Source: Piscinibacter gummiphilus
GTDB lineage: Bacteria > Pseudomonadota > Gammaproteobacteria > Burkholderiales > Burkholderiaceae_C
Assembly: GCF_002116905.1 (NCBI RefSeq)
Contig: NZ_CP015118.1
Span: 5,456,001 to 5,520,000 of the forward strand
Reading direction: 5' to 3'
DNA: 64,000 nt
The translations under genes and the position numbers were made by a program. A model generated the notes under the pieces. That model saw only the letters and a list, made by a program, of their open reading frames with translations, did no database searches and was not told the origin of the DNA. This document shows positions 35,445 through 44,650 of this stretch, piece by piece. Positions within the stretch are counted from its first letter, which is position 1; each line of letters starts with the position of its first letter.

Positions 35445-36857
35445 TCAAGGCGCGGCCTCGACGTCGGGCAGAACCCACCGCTTCTCGAAGAACTCCTTCT
35501 TGGGTCCGTAGACGCGAAACATCAGTTCGAACCCCCGCGTGGGGTCGGTTGGAACCCAGCTCCGTTCCTTGCCTGCGGGGGCCGTCGGACCGAAGTAGAC
35601 GTCGACCGAGCCGTCAGCGTTCCTCGGCATGTCGGCGATCTGGGAAGACCGGCTCGCGCGTGACATGCCCTTGATCAGCGCATGCGTCTCCCGGTCGTAC
35701 GCCGTGACCGACCAGTACTGTTCGACCGGCGCGCCCGCCGGCACCCTGAGTCGGTACTGGCGCGAACCATGGAATGGCTGGCCTTCCTTGTCACGGATCG
35801 AGATCAGGTAGAACTGCGCAGTGCCTGGTCGTTTGATTGAGATGTAGCCGTAGGTGTAGAGGAGGCCTCGTGCATCCACAGGGTACTTGTCCTGTTCACC
35901 GTAGTTGCTGCCCTGTCCTTCGATGGCCTCCTGGTGGGTCGGGTTCGTCCAGTGGCTGCTCGCCGAAAAGAACGGCGCGAAGCCCTGGTCGTAGCGATGC
36001 ACCAACGCCGCCTTGGCATCGGCTGCGCCGGCGAGCAAGGCTTTCTGCACCGCGTCATTCGGCGAGAACGGCTTGCCCTTCTCTATGCCCACTGTCCGCA
36101 GCACGTCGATCATCGCCCGGTCCCGCTCGATCCAAGGTTCGGCCTGCACCACGCGGTGCAGCGAACGGAAGAAAGAGAGGTCGTAGCGGATCGTGCTGTC
36201 GAATTCGATGTCCTTGACGTCAGAGATGACCGTGGCCGGCGGCTTCGACGCCTGTGCCAGCGGGTACACGCGGATGCGCCGCGCATAGGCAACCGCCTTC
36301 TGCACGTCCGCCTCGGCGTGGCTCGTCATGTTGACCCGGAGCAGGGCATACGTTGTGTGGGTGTCGGCCTTCAAGGGCGTGAAGCCCACGGGAACTTTCC
36401 CTGCATGACCAGGGGGCAAGATCACGAAACGGCCGCCCTTTCCCCTGTCGACGCCCAGCACGCCGACATCTTCGAGTGCGGTCTGCCACATGGTCATGGT
36501 ATTGCCGGTCAGCGAGCCGCCAGCATCCGCCCTGGGGACCTCTAGAACTACCGGCCCGACCTGGCGAGTGTCGAAGAATGCCATCACGTAGAGCGTATCG
36601 GGATTGGGCGTCAGGGTCTGGTTGCGTGAATCCAGGGGACGTCCCCAGTAGATGAGCTGGTTCATCCGACCTGGTGTCTTGTCGAGCATCTGCTGCAACA
36701 TCAGGTCCGTGTTCACTGCTGGCATGCCCCAGATCACGGCCTGCGACGCACGGGATCGGACGAGCGTGGCATTCGCTTCGTCCTCCGGAGGGAAAATTTG
36801 GGCCTGAGCAGCCGTCGTGACGCCTACGAAAAGGCAGATCGATAGCCCACGCATCAT
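35445..36857 (-). CDS. DUF1254/DUF1214 secreted protein (second of tandem pair)
   Basis: 470 residues with signal peptide (MMRGLSICLFVGVTTAAQAQ). The N-terminal DUF1254 half has RASQAVIWGMPAVNTDLML and NQTLTPNPDTLYVMAFFD. The C-terminal DUF1214 half has YLISIRDKEGQPFHGSRQYR, LRVPAGAPVEQYWSVTAYDR and VYFGPTAPAGKERSWVPTDP. Such proteins are exported, widespread and of unknown function. GAGGAGG stands just ahead of the double ATG. It overlaps the stop of the other DUF1254 gene by 4 bp. Base composition is visibly less GC-rich than the flanks. Confidence 0.85.
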   Translation of the reverse strand: MMRGLSICLFVGVTTAAQAQIFPPEDEANATLVRSRASQAVIWGMPAVNTDLMLQQMLDKTPGRMNQLIYWGRPLDSRNQTLTPNPDTLYVMAFFDTRQVGPVVLEVPRADAGGSLTGNTMTMWQTALEDVGVLGVDRGKGGRFVILPPGHAGKVPVGFTPLKADTHTTYALLRVNMTSHAEADVQKAVAYARRIRVYPLAQASKPPATVISDVKDIEFDSTIRYDLSFFRSLHRVVQAEPWIERDRAMIDVLRTVGIEKGKPFSPNDAVQKALLAGAADAKAALVHRYDQGFAPFFSASSHWTNPTHQEAIEGQGSNYGEQDKYPVDARGLLYTYGYISIKRPGTAQFYLISIRDKEGQPFHGSRQYRLRVPAGAPVEQYWSVTAYDRETHALIKGMSRASRSSQIADMPRNADGSVDVYFGPTAPAGKERSWVPTDPTRGFELMFRVYGPKKEFFEKRWVLPDVEAAP

Positions 36858-38308
36858 TGCACCTCCTCGAAGTCTCCGGGCTTCCAGCTGCCGTCGAACG
36901 CGGGCGCCTGCGGGCCGTAGATCCTGAAGTAGGCAAACCAACCCCGACCAGGTAGCGTCTTAATCCATCGACCTTCCTGTCCTCGCGGTGGCGTTGGCCC
37001 GAAGAAAAGGTCTGCAGATGTACCTGTCAGATCCTTGAGTTCAAACAGCGAACGCAGCGCAGCTTTCCCCTGATCGGTCTGCACTTGGCTGCGCGTCTGC
37101 GCGTCGTACACAGTCACCGACCAGAAGAGCTTTCCGGGCACGGGCAACGGCACCCGGAGCCGATATGACTTGCTGCCGTCGAGATAGGCTCCCTCGCGAT
37201 CCCGCAGGCCCAACCAATACAGTGACCCCGCCGCGGGATCTCGCCGGAACATCGCCGGTGAGGCAGCAATGGCCTGGTAGAACCACTTGTCCCGCGCGTA
37301 GGTGTCGGTGTAGTCCGGCGTGTCGAAGCTGCCGTTCTCGAAGCGAAGAGCCGCCCACTGCCACGCGCGGTCTGGCCAAACCACACGGTCAGGACGACGG
37401 TCCGCGAATGACTCGACACGCATCTGGGCAGCGCCCTCTCGCGCCGCCTGTACGAGGATGCGCTTCATTCGCGCATCCGGTGTGAACGGTCGGCCCTTAG
37501 AGATTCCGAGTGCGGCGAGGTCGCCGTAGTGGGTCCGCAAGTTGGCAAGCGGGGGTTCCTGGTCCACCACTTGGTGCAGTGCCTCCCAAAAGCGAAGGTT
37601 GTCTTCGACGGCATTGGGCGTGGTGTCCTGAGGCTTCGGCGTCATGTCGATCCAGGTCGGCGGCGACCAAGGGGTCGACGGGTCGAGCGGATAGACCTTG
37701 ATGCTCTGCAAGCGTGCGATGGCGCCCGGGACGTCCCCGTGTTCCGGCAGAGACCGCATGCCCGCGACCACGCGAAAGGATGTGGCCCTCGCCACGAAAT
37801 ATCCGGCAGGCACATCGCCCTGGTAGCCCGGCGGCAGCACCAAGTGTCTGCCGCCCTTGCCGCCGTCAGGCCCTGGAAGTCCCATGTCGGCGATCCACCG
37901 TTGGTGGATGTCCAGACCCGCCCCGAGCAAGGGTCCGGGCGGCACTTCAATAACTAGTGGGCCCGCGTGAAGGTCGAGGAGGATCCCGCCATACGGAGTG
38001 TCTGAATTGAGCGTATAGCCGACATGACGTGGCTTCGTATCCATGTAACCGAACACCTTGTTCGGCACCACACCGACTTTCAAAGTGCCGTCAAAGATGG
38101 CGGCTCCCGACACGGTCGGGAAAAAAGTGCGGTAGCTCTGAACGGCGCGGTTCAGGTCTGCAGCGTCGTGAGCGTGCTGCGCCGCCTCGTCGGTCGGATA
38201 CCCGCCGTTGAAGCCGGCAAGCCCAGGTGTGGGGCCTTGCGCCCGTCCCACCGTCGCTCCGCACAGCGTGATTCCAACAAGCGCCAATGCACGGAATACT
38301 CGTTTCAT
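36854..38308 (-). CDS. DUF1254/DUF1214 secreted protein (first of tandem pair)
   Basis: 484 residues: signal MKRVFRALALVGITLCGATVGRAQ; a DUF1254 part (FNGGYPTDEAAQHAHDAADL, RHVGYTLNSDTPYGGILLDL); and a DUF1214 part (YWLGLRDREGAYLDGSKSYR, VPGKLFWSVTVYDAQTRSQV, LFFGPTPPRGQEGRWIKTLP). A paralogue of the downstream gene, which starts in its last codons. ATG 38308 was preferred to an in-frame ATG 15 codons upstream because the signal peptide starts there. Lower G+C suggests acquisition. Function unknown. Confidence 0.84.
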   Translation of the reverse strand: MKRVFRALALVGITLCGATVGRAQGPTPGLAGFNGGYPTDEAAQHAHDAADLNRAVQSYRTFFPTVSGAAIFDGTLKVGVVPNKVFGYMDTKPRHVGYTLNSDTPYGGILLDLHAGPLVIEVPPGPLLGAGLDIHQRWIADMGLPGPDGGKGGRHLVLPPGYQGDVPAGYFVARATSFRVVAGMRSLPEHGDVPGAIARLQSIKVYPLDPSTPWSPPTWIDMTPKPQDTTPNAVEDNLRFWEALHQVVDQEPPLANLRTHYGDLAALGISKGRPFTPDARMKRILVQAAREGAAQMRVESFADRRPDRVVWPDRAWQWAALRFENGSFDTPDYTDTYARDKWFYQAIAASPAMFRRDPAAGSLYWLGLRDREGAYLDGSKSYRLRVPLPVPGKLFWSVTVYDAQTRSQVQTDQGKAALRSLFELKDLTGTSADLFFGPTPPRGQEGRWIKTLPGRGWFAYFRIYGPQAPAFDGSWKPGDFEEVQ

Positions 38309-38645
38309 GGCCAACTTCAAGAACCAAAGGGACCTCAGTGTGAGGTTGGGCATGTCTGGCCGCAATCGCCCTTTGGTGCAGAAGCAAGGTTGAACTGACC
38401 CGCAAGTGACCCGGCTTGAAGACGCTCGGGCAGCCCAATGTCCTAGCGCACGGATGCCGCCGGCGACGGCACCTCGGTGCGGGTCAGGGACATCCGACTT
38501 GATCTGCTTAGGATGCGGAGTGAGCCGCCTGCCTTGTCGACGGCCAATCATGCCGAAACCGGAACTCCGGCAGCTCAACAGGTTGCGGGCTGGCGCCCCG
38601 TCAAGTATAGACCTGCCGTTTCATTGAAGATGACACCCCGTCGGC
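38309..38645. other. 337-bp intergenic region
   Basis: Lies between the DUF1254 operon start and the autotransporter stop. It holds one copy of the 19-bp shared motif (38363-38381) and a small inverted repeat CCGGAACTCCGG (38559-38570). No convincing gene or RNA was seen. Confidence 0.5.
38363..38381 (-). promoter_or_regulatory. 19-bp shared upstream motif, copy 1
   Basis: Minus-strand CTGCACCAAAGGGCGATTG, ending 55 bp upstream of the DUF1254 operon start. It differs by one base from the copy at 42755-42773. TGCACCA is also an NtrC-type half-site, but no second half is present. Confidence 0.45.
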
Positions 38646-41600
38646 TCACCAGCTGCGTTTCACCCCGATCCTCGCCGAGACGGCCGAGTACGACTGGTTG
38701 CCCCATTGCCAGCCCACGTTGCCCCAGCCGGTCCACCCCCGGTCTTGCATCACGTTGACGCCTAGCTTGATCTCGTAGCGGTCCTTCGGATACAGGTCCT
38801 TCATGGCGATCTCGTTGAAGGCGACGACGTTGTCGATGCGGTCGTGCCACCAGTTGAGCGTCAGGTACGGCTGCGTGCGGCGTCCGGATTCGTGGATCCA
38901 GGTGCGGTGGGTCCGAAGCCCGAGCCGACCGATCCAGCCGCTGCCTTCGGCACCGTCGATGCGGGTGCCGTTCGGTTCGTTGAAACCATCGGCCCGGCCG
39001 TGCACGTACACCAGCTGGGCCTGCGGTTCGAGGATCCAGTCGTTGTCCTCCTTCGGGCGGCCGGCGTAGCCCGCCTCGGCCGAGACGTTCACGACACGGG
39101 AGTCGTACTTCACGGCGCCGAGGCTGTCCCCGTCGACGCGGTTCTCGAACCAGCCGAGCAGGCCCCACAGGTCCGTGTACCAGCCGAGGCGCGAGGCATT
39201 GTTCTGGTACCACGTGCCGTAGGCGCCCACGTGGAACCCCTGGGTCGTGCCCTTCGCGCGGTTGGGATTGCCCCGCGCCGAGCCGTCCGTCCAGGCCTTG
39301 CCGTAACCAACCATCGCGCCCACGTGGAGCCGGTCGGTCTCGGAGGCCACGGACCAGTCGGCGACGTCGGCACCGACCTGCAGCATCAGCGATTTGCTCT
39401 CGACGTCGAACTCGCCGTCGCGGCTGGTGCTGTCGATGCGCTTGCCGACGAGCCGTGCCCACGCGGACCGGGGTTCGTCGTTCGCGGGGTCGAAGCCCTG
39501 GGACTCGATCCACTGCGGTTCGCCGAGCCGGTCGTGCAGGCTGTGGAGGAAGAGGCCGCCGGAGAGGCGCTGGTTCGACAGGTACGCGCCCACCTCGGGG
39601 CGGTACATGGGGTCGGGCGGCGGCGGGGGGGCCGGGGCGGGCGGCGGTGGAGGTGGCGGCGGGGGAGGAGGAGGAGGTGGTGGTGGCGGAGGAGGGGGTG
39701 GTGGAGGTGGTGGTGCAGGCTGCTCGGACCGGAGGTACCACGCCTCCCCGTTCGAGCCGTCCGCGCTCCCACGGTGCAACTGGTACTCGTACGGCCCCGC
39801 CACGACCCGGCCGTTCAGCGCGAACGCCGAAGTCCCGGTCGTGCCACCGTTCACCGCATCGACCACCATGATGCCGTTGCTCACCGTGTAGGCCCCGGCA
39901 CCGCCCGCGTTCGTGATGCGCAGACCGGTCTGCCCGCCGGCGGTGCCGCCGTCGATCACCAGCTTGTCCGACGGCGAACCATCGGACGCGAGGACCGTGT
40001 TGAGCCCGATGACGGCGTTGCCGGTGCCGGTGTACTGGTTCACCGTCAGCGTCTTGAACGGCCCGGCCGACGAGGCCGGCGCACTGAACAGGATCTGGCT
40101 CGCGTTGTTGGCGAGCGTGGTGAGGTTCGAGTTGCCCGTCAGGTTCCACAGCGTGTTGCCGTTCAGCGCGACGTCGGAGACGCTGCCGGCCGCCGTGGTG
40201 GCCGAACCCGTCAGGATGGAGCCGGTGGCCACCACGTTCGAGCCGCCCACCGTGGCGAGGGGCACTTCCGTGAGGGACCGGTGCCGTCGCACGGGGTCGA
40301 GCCGCAACGGGTCCGGTCCCGGCACGGGGCTTTCGTCGGTCGGGTCCGGCACGCCGGTCAGCGGCGGTTCGGGCGCGGCCAGCGGCGGGAAGTCGGAGGA
40401 TGGGCCGACGTGCAGCCACTGCCCGCTGCCGGAGACGCTCGTGCTCGTCAGCGTGACGTTGACTGCGCCGGTGAGCCCGATGGTCGGGCCGCTGGTGTTG
40501 GTGAGCGGCCCCCCGGAGAACTCGGCGGCGGACACCTGGGACGGACTGCCGATGGCGTACAGCGCCGCCGAAGCCGTGCCCGAGGCGCTGACGGTGGTGG
40601 CGGTGCCGATCACGCGTGCCCCGGCTTCCACCACGGCCCCGTGCGCACCCGGGCCGCGGGTGGAGACCGACGACTGGTCGAGGATCACGGACGCCGATGG
40701 GTTTCGCGCCAGCACGCCGTGGGCGCCCGCGCCGTCGGTGGAGACCACGCTGCGGGTCGCGGTCACAGTGGCGCCGGGCCCCGGGTCGGGCGCGGTGCTG
40801 CGGGTCACCCACACCGCGCGCAGGCCGACGGCCCCGTCGCCACGGGTGGACACCGTGGCGCGGTCCAGCGTGATGGTGGAGGGCGCGTTGTAGCTCTGCT
40901 GGGCCAGCACGCCGTGCGCCAGCGCCCCGCGTGTCTCGATGCCGATGTTGCTCGCGTCGATGGAGGCGACGAACCGGGTGCCGTCCTGCTCGACCACCGA
41001 GAACAGGCCGATCGAGCCCGCGCCCTCGGTGACGAGCGTGTTGCCCGACAGCGAGAGCGAACCCCCGTCGTCCGCGACACCGCCGATGGCGACCTGCCCG
41101 GTGGTGGTGACACGCGTGCCGTTCGCGACCAGCACGCCGCCCGGGTTCCGGGCCGCGAGGCCGATCGGGCGTCGGCCCTGGCCGTCGTCGTTGCCCGACG
41201 TGGTCACCGAACCACCCGTCAGCTCGACCCGGCCATCGAGGTCGGCGATCGCAGCCATCGCGTTGCCGTCGCCGGAGGTGGTGATGGCGGTGTTCGACAA
41301 GGTCACCGTCGCGCCGCCTCCCGCGGCCGTCACGGCGGTGGCATTGACACCTTGCGTGTTCACGGTGCCCCGCTCGACGGTCACCGCGGCGCCCGTCACG
41401 CTTCGGACTCCGTAGCCCGTGGCCACGGTGGTGCTCACGCCCACGTCCGTGAGGCCGATGCGGGAGCCCGCGCCCTCGGCGGAGATGGCGTTGCTGCCCG
41501 CCGACAGGACGCTGCCGCGCACGACTGTCGCCTCGCCGCCGCTCATGACGGTCACGCCGATGGAACGCGGGCCGCTGACGGAGACGGCCGTGTCAGTCAG

Positions 41601-42641
41601 GAAGACCTTCGAGCCGGCATCCTCCACCGAGGCCCCGTGCCCGAAGTTGCCGCCCGATGCGGTGATCGCGCTGCCCACGCCGTCCATCCGCACTGTCCCG
41701 CCGGTCACCGCTCGCACGCCGCCGGTCGGGTTCGACACGGTGCCCGCACCGGTGGTGACGAGCGTGCTGCCGGTGAGTGAAACCGACCCGCCGTTTTCGG
41801 CGCGGGCCGCGTTGGCCAGCGTCGCCGAGGTGCTGGCCGTGATGCCGGTCGCGTTGATCTGGCTGCCCGCGCCCGTCGCGATCAGCGCGTGGCTGCCGAC
41901 CGGTGACGTGCCGGTGGTCTGGGCGCCCGACGTGGCGACCTGGGCGCCGTTGCCGAGCGTCACGTGCCCGCCGTCCTCGGCCGCGACACCGAACGCGCCG
42001 CGTGACGCGACCGAGACCGAGCCACCGGAGAAGCTCAGGCTGCTGCCGCTGCCGGACGCCAGCAGGCCCCGGTAGCCGGTGCCGTTGGTCTTTCCGTCGA
42101 CGGTCACCTGCGTGTTGGTGAGCGTGATGGTGCCGCCCCCGAAGGCGCCCGCGCCCGTCACGCCCGCGGACGTGGTGGCCGTCGTCGGCCCGAGCGTGAG
42201 CGTCGCGCCGGTGGCGCGCACCTCGCTGCCAGCACCGGTCGCGCGCAGCCCCGTCTGCCCCGCGGCCTGCGCGGCGGTCGACGTGGTCCTGAGGGTGCTC
42301 CCGTCGAACGTGATGCGTCCGCCCGCCTCGGCGAGCGCCCCGGTGGTGTTGGCGTTGACGAGTTGGACCGTCGTGCCGCTGGCCGTCACCGTGCCCGCGG
42401 CGCCGGCCCGCAGGCCCACGGGGTTGGCCGTGTTCGCGGTGATGGTGGTTCCCGGCGTGACCGTGCAGGCCGAGCCGGTGGCGACGACCGGCGAGGGGCA
42501 GCCCTGCGCGGCTGCGTCCAGGGGCCCGCCGAAGAGCGCGGCCACGGCCGCCATCTGCAAGGCGTGTTGACTGAAACGGGGATCCCGACCCGTCTCGGCG
42601 ATCCGCTCGCAGCGACGGGTCGGCAAGGCATTGGTTCTCAT
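38646..42641 (-). CDS. Autotransporter (type Va) with Gly/Thr/Val-rich passenger and poly-proline linker
   Basis: 1331 residues. A long signal region (RFSQHALQMAAVAALFGGP ... AQG) leads into ~850 residues of repetitive beta-helix passenger (short units such as GSEVRATGATLTLG, VTTSGNDDGQGRRPIG). Next comes the autotransporter-associated VVDAVNGGTTGTSAFALNG segment, a run of 25 prolines (39639-39713), and a C-terminal 12-strand barrel domain (LGWYTDLWGLLGWFENR, DRYEIKLGVNVMQDRGWTGW) ending in a terminal Trp. It is exported to the surface; adhesion is the usual role but is not shown. AAGGGAG before ATG 42641 sets the start. Confidence 0.88.
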   Translation of the reverse strand: MRTNALPTRRCERIAETGRDPRFSQHALQMAAVAALFGGPLDAAAQGCPSPVVATGSACTVTPGTTITANTANPVGLRAGAAGTVTASGTTVQLVNANTTGALAEAGGRITFDGSTLRTTSTAAQAAGQTGLRATGAGSEVRATGATLTLGPTTATTSAGVTGAGAFGGGTITLTNTQVTVDGKTNGTGYRGLLASGSGSSLSFSGGSVSVASRGAFGVAAEDGGHVTLGNGAQVATSGAQTTGTSPVGSHALIATGAGSQINATGITASTSATLANAARAENGGSVSLTGSTLVTTGAGTVSNPTGGVRAVTGGTVRMDGVGSAITASGGNFGHGASVEDAGSKVFLTDTAVSVSGPRSIGVTVMSGGEATVVRGSVLSAGSNAISAEGAGSRIGLTDVGVSTTVATGYGVRSVTGAAVTVERGTVNTQGVNATAVTAAGGGATVTLSNTAITTSGDGNAMAAIADLDGRVELTGGSVTTSGNDDGQGRRPIGLAARNPGGVLVANGTRVTTTGQVAIGGVADDGGSLSLSGNTLVTEGAGSIGLFSVVEQDGTRFVASIDASNIGIETRGALAHGVLAQQSYNAPSTITLDRATVSTRGDGAVGLRAVWVTRSTAPDPGPGATVTATRSVVSTDGAGAHGVLARNPSASVILDQSSVSTRGPGAHGAVVEAGARVIGTATTVSASGTASAALYAIGSPSQVSAAEFSGGPLTNTSGPTIGLTGAVNVTLTSTSVSGSGQWLHVGPSSDFPPLAAPEPPLTGVPDPTDESPVPGPDPLRLDPVRRHRSLTEVPLATVGGSNVVATGSILTGSATTAAGSVSDVALNGNTLWNLTGNSNLTTLANNASQILFSAPASSAGPFKTLTVNQYTGTGNAVIGLNTVLASDGSPSDKLVIDGGTAGGQTGLRITNAGGAGAYTVSNGIMVVDAVNGGTTGTSAFALNGRVVAGPYEYQLHRGSADGSNGEAWYLRSEQPAPPPPPPPPPPPPPPPPPPPPPPPPPAPAPPPPPDPMYRPEVGAYLSNQRLSGGLFLHSLHDRLGEPQWIESQGFDPANDEPRSAWARLVGKRIDSTSRDGEFDVESKSLMLQVGADVADWSVASETDRLHVGAMVGYGKAWTDGSARGNPNRAKGTTQGFHVGAYGTWYQNNASRLGWYTDLWGLLGWFENRVDGDSLGAVKYDSRVVNVSAEAGYAGRPKEDNDWILEPQAQLVYVHGRADGFNEPNGTRIDGAEGSGWIGRLGLRTHRTWIHESGRRTQPYLTLNWWHDRIDNVVAFNEIAMKDLYPKDRYEIKLGVNVMQDRGWTGWGNVGWQWGNQSYSAVSARIGVKRSW
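39639..39713. repeat. GGN trinucleotide tract encoding 25 prolines
   Basis: On the coding (minus) strand 25 CCN codons run without interruption, followed by Ala-Pro-Ala and five more Pro. The mixed third bases argue against recent slippage of one triplet. The tract links passenger and barrel. Confidence 0.85.
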
Positions 42642-42754
42642 GCTCGCTCCCTTCTCGGCGTTCCGCACGCGGGGGAGTGGGTCCCCCGCGATGTGCCGAC
42701 GGCCCCGTCGTCGAGGGCGGGGAGGCGGAGCTTAGCCCCCGGCGGAACGGGTTC

Positions 42755-42773
42755 CAATTGCCCTTTGGTGCAG
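42755..42773 (-). promoter_or_regulatory. 19-bp shared upstream motif, copy 2
   Basis: Minus-strand CTGCACCAAAGGGCAATTG, in the 246-bp gap between the divergent autotransporter and peptidase genes. It matches the copy upstream of the DUF1254 operon at 18 of 19 bases. Confidence 0.45.
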
Positions 42774-42887
42774 GCGATTTACGTCGACTCCGTCACGGCC
42801 CGGGGCGAACAGGCGGTAAATCACACCCCAATCCGTTCGACCGGCACCGGGACCTTGAGGCAAGCTCCTGGGTCCTGCTCGTCCGTG

Positions 42888-44384
42888 ATGCCGTTCTTGA
42901 TCGTGTCGTTCGTTCCACCGCGCCTCTTATTCCGTTCGCTGCTGTTCTCGTGTGTCGTGCTGCTGGGCTGCGGCGGCGGCGGCGATGGCGGCGCTCCCGA
43001 GCCGGAGCGGCGCACCAGCGCGGTGTCACCCGCCTGCGAGGGCTGCGGCGCCGTGTCGCCGGACACCTACTCGGGCAGCGGCCTCGGCGTCTGGAGCCAC
43101 CGGAACGATGGTGTGGTGGACACCGACGTGCCCGTCTACATTACCGGCGTCGGCGGCCGCGACGTGTCGCTCGTGTTCACGCGAGACACCACCACCACGT
43201 CCGTTGCATCGACCGGCGCCGTCGCGGCGACTCCCGCGCCTGCGGTGCGTTCCCTGGCCGAGGGTCCGGCGCCCGCCATCGGCACGCCGCGCACCTGGCG
43301 GCACAACGACAACTCCGACCGTTCGACGCGGCTTGCCGGTTCACGCCTCGCCAGGGACGGCACGCGGGTCGACCTGTGGGTGGAGGAGGGGCAGGCGGGT
43401 GACGGCAAGGTGTCCGCCGCCATCGTCGAATCGCTGCTGTCCGCCTATGCCGACACCCTCCACGACGCGCTGATCGAACTCGGGGGGCCGCTGTGGGGCC
43501 CCCACGTCTACGACGGCGGCATGCTGCCCGACGAGCCCCGCCCCGTCGACATCGTGCTGCTCGACTTCAAGGCCTCCGGCAACCAGCCGCGGGCCTACTT
43601 CTGGGCGCGCAACAACTACCTGAAGGCGTTCGCGCCCGACAGCAACGAGGCGCTGGCCGTTTTCCTGGACGCCGGCAGCACGTACGCGTCGGCGCGCGGA
43701 CTCGCGTGGGCGCGCAGCAACCTAGCGCACGAGATGCTGCACCTGCAGAACTTCTACCGCCGCCAGGTGAGCTCGGCGTTCCGGGACACCTACCCCGTGT
43801 GGCTCGAGGAAATGACCGCGATGGTGTTCGAGGACATCGTCACGGCCCGGCTCGGCGGCACGTACAGCAGCCTCCGGGACGGCCGCCTGCCGAGCTACCT
43901 GGCCGGCAACGCGAACTGCGCCTGGATGAACTTCACGGCGGTCGAAGGAGGTTGCGACCCTTACGCAGCAACGGGCCTGTTCGGCGCCTACCTCTTGCGC
44001 CAGTTCGGCGTCGCTTGGTTCAGCGACGTGCTGCACCGCGGCGGGAACGACGGCATCACGGTGGTCGAAGGCGCGATGCGCGCCGTCGCACCCTCCAGCG
44101 ACTTCGCCACGGCCTACCGGCGCTTCGCCGCGTCCGTGTCTTCGCTGGTGCAGTCCGCGTCGGCCCCTCCGGGCTACGGGTTCCCGGCTCGGCAGGACGC
44201 GCGGTGGGGCCTGGTGACCATCGAACCGCGCGACATGGCGCGCTACCGGATGGTTCCCGCGTCCCTGCCCGCGACGATTGCGGAATGGGGCAGCACGGTG
44301 CTCAAGCGTCAGCCGGATCGCGGCGTGTACTCGGACCTCGTCCGCGTTCCTCCGGGACTGACCCTCACCGTGGTGGTCCAGTAG
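42888..44384 (+). CDS. Lipoprotein zinc metallopeptidase-like protein (HExxH)
   Basis: 498 residues. The signal ends in lipobox LLGC followed by GGGG. A zinc-binding helix SNLAHEMLHLQNFYRR carries His281, Glu282 and His285. Further on, YPVWLEEMTAMVFEDIV supplies an acidic residue in the place of the third ligand seen in gluzincin-type enzymes such as M30 hyicolysin-like peptidases. The C-terminal part is without named motifs. Family assignment is from the HExxH plus downstream E pattern only. Divergent from the autotransporter; whether it processes that protein is speculation. Confidence 0.72.
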   Translation: MPFLIVSFVPPRLLFRSLLFSCVVLLGCGGGGDGGAPEPERRTSAVSPACEGCGAVSPDTYSGSGLGVWSHRNDGVVDTDVPVYITGVGGRDVSLVFTRDTTTTSVASTGAVAATPAPAVRSLAEGPAPAIGTPRTWRHNDNSDRSTRLAGSRLARDGTRVDLWVEEGQAGDGKVSAAIVESLLSAYADTLHDALIELGGPLWGPHVYDGGMLPDEPRPVDIVLLDFKASGNQPRAYFWARNNYLKAFAPDSNEALAVFLDAGSTYASARGLAWARSNLAHEMLHLQNFYRRQVSSAFRDTYPVWLEEMTAMVFEDIVTARLGGTYSSLRDGRLPSYLAGNANCAWMNFTAVEGGCDPYAATGLFGAYLLRQFGVAWFSDVLHRGGNDGITVVEGAMRAVAPSSDFATAYRRFAASVSSLVQSASAPPGYGFPARQDARWGLVTIEPRDMARYRMVPASLPATIAEWGSTVLKRQPDRGVYSDLVRVPPGLTLTVVVQ

Positions 44385-44650
44385 GCGTCCCCCTCGGGCG
44401 CACGCCGCCAGCACGAACTCGCGATCTTCGAGGCTGTCGACAACGACTAGAACATGTTTCACCGCGGGGCGACTCTCAACCGACTACGGATGGGGGCATT
44501 GTCAAGTGAGTTTTCTCCCTCCGGTGTGGCTGCTGCCATTGCCCCCGCCATGCGGCCGTTCAACGCCAAGTGAGAAAAGCTCAGGACTTGGTGAGAACCG
44601 CCAACTGCCCACGCGCAGGGGCCGTGAGTTCCATTGTTAGTGAGAAAAAT

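Noticed and set aside
38399..38578. An N-terminal extension of the first DUF1254 gene into the intergenic region
   Set aside because: The extension would place a signal peptide about 90 residues inside the protein; the sequence has no homology-like features and no ribosome site.
39601..39720. A GGN-rich tract resembling a CRISPR or satellite array
   Set aside because: It encodes consecutive prolines inside the autotransporter; there are no spacers or dyad repeats.
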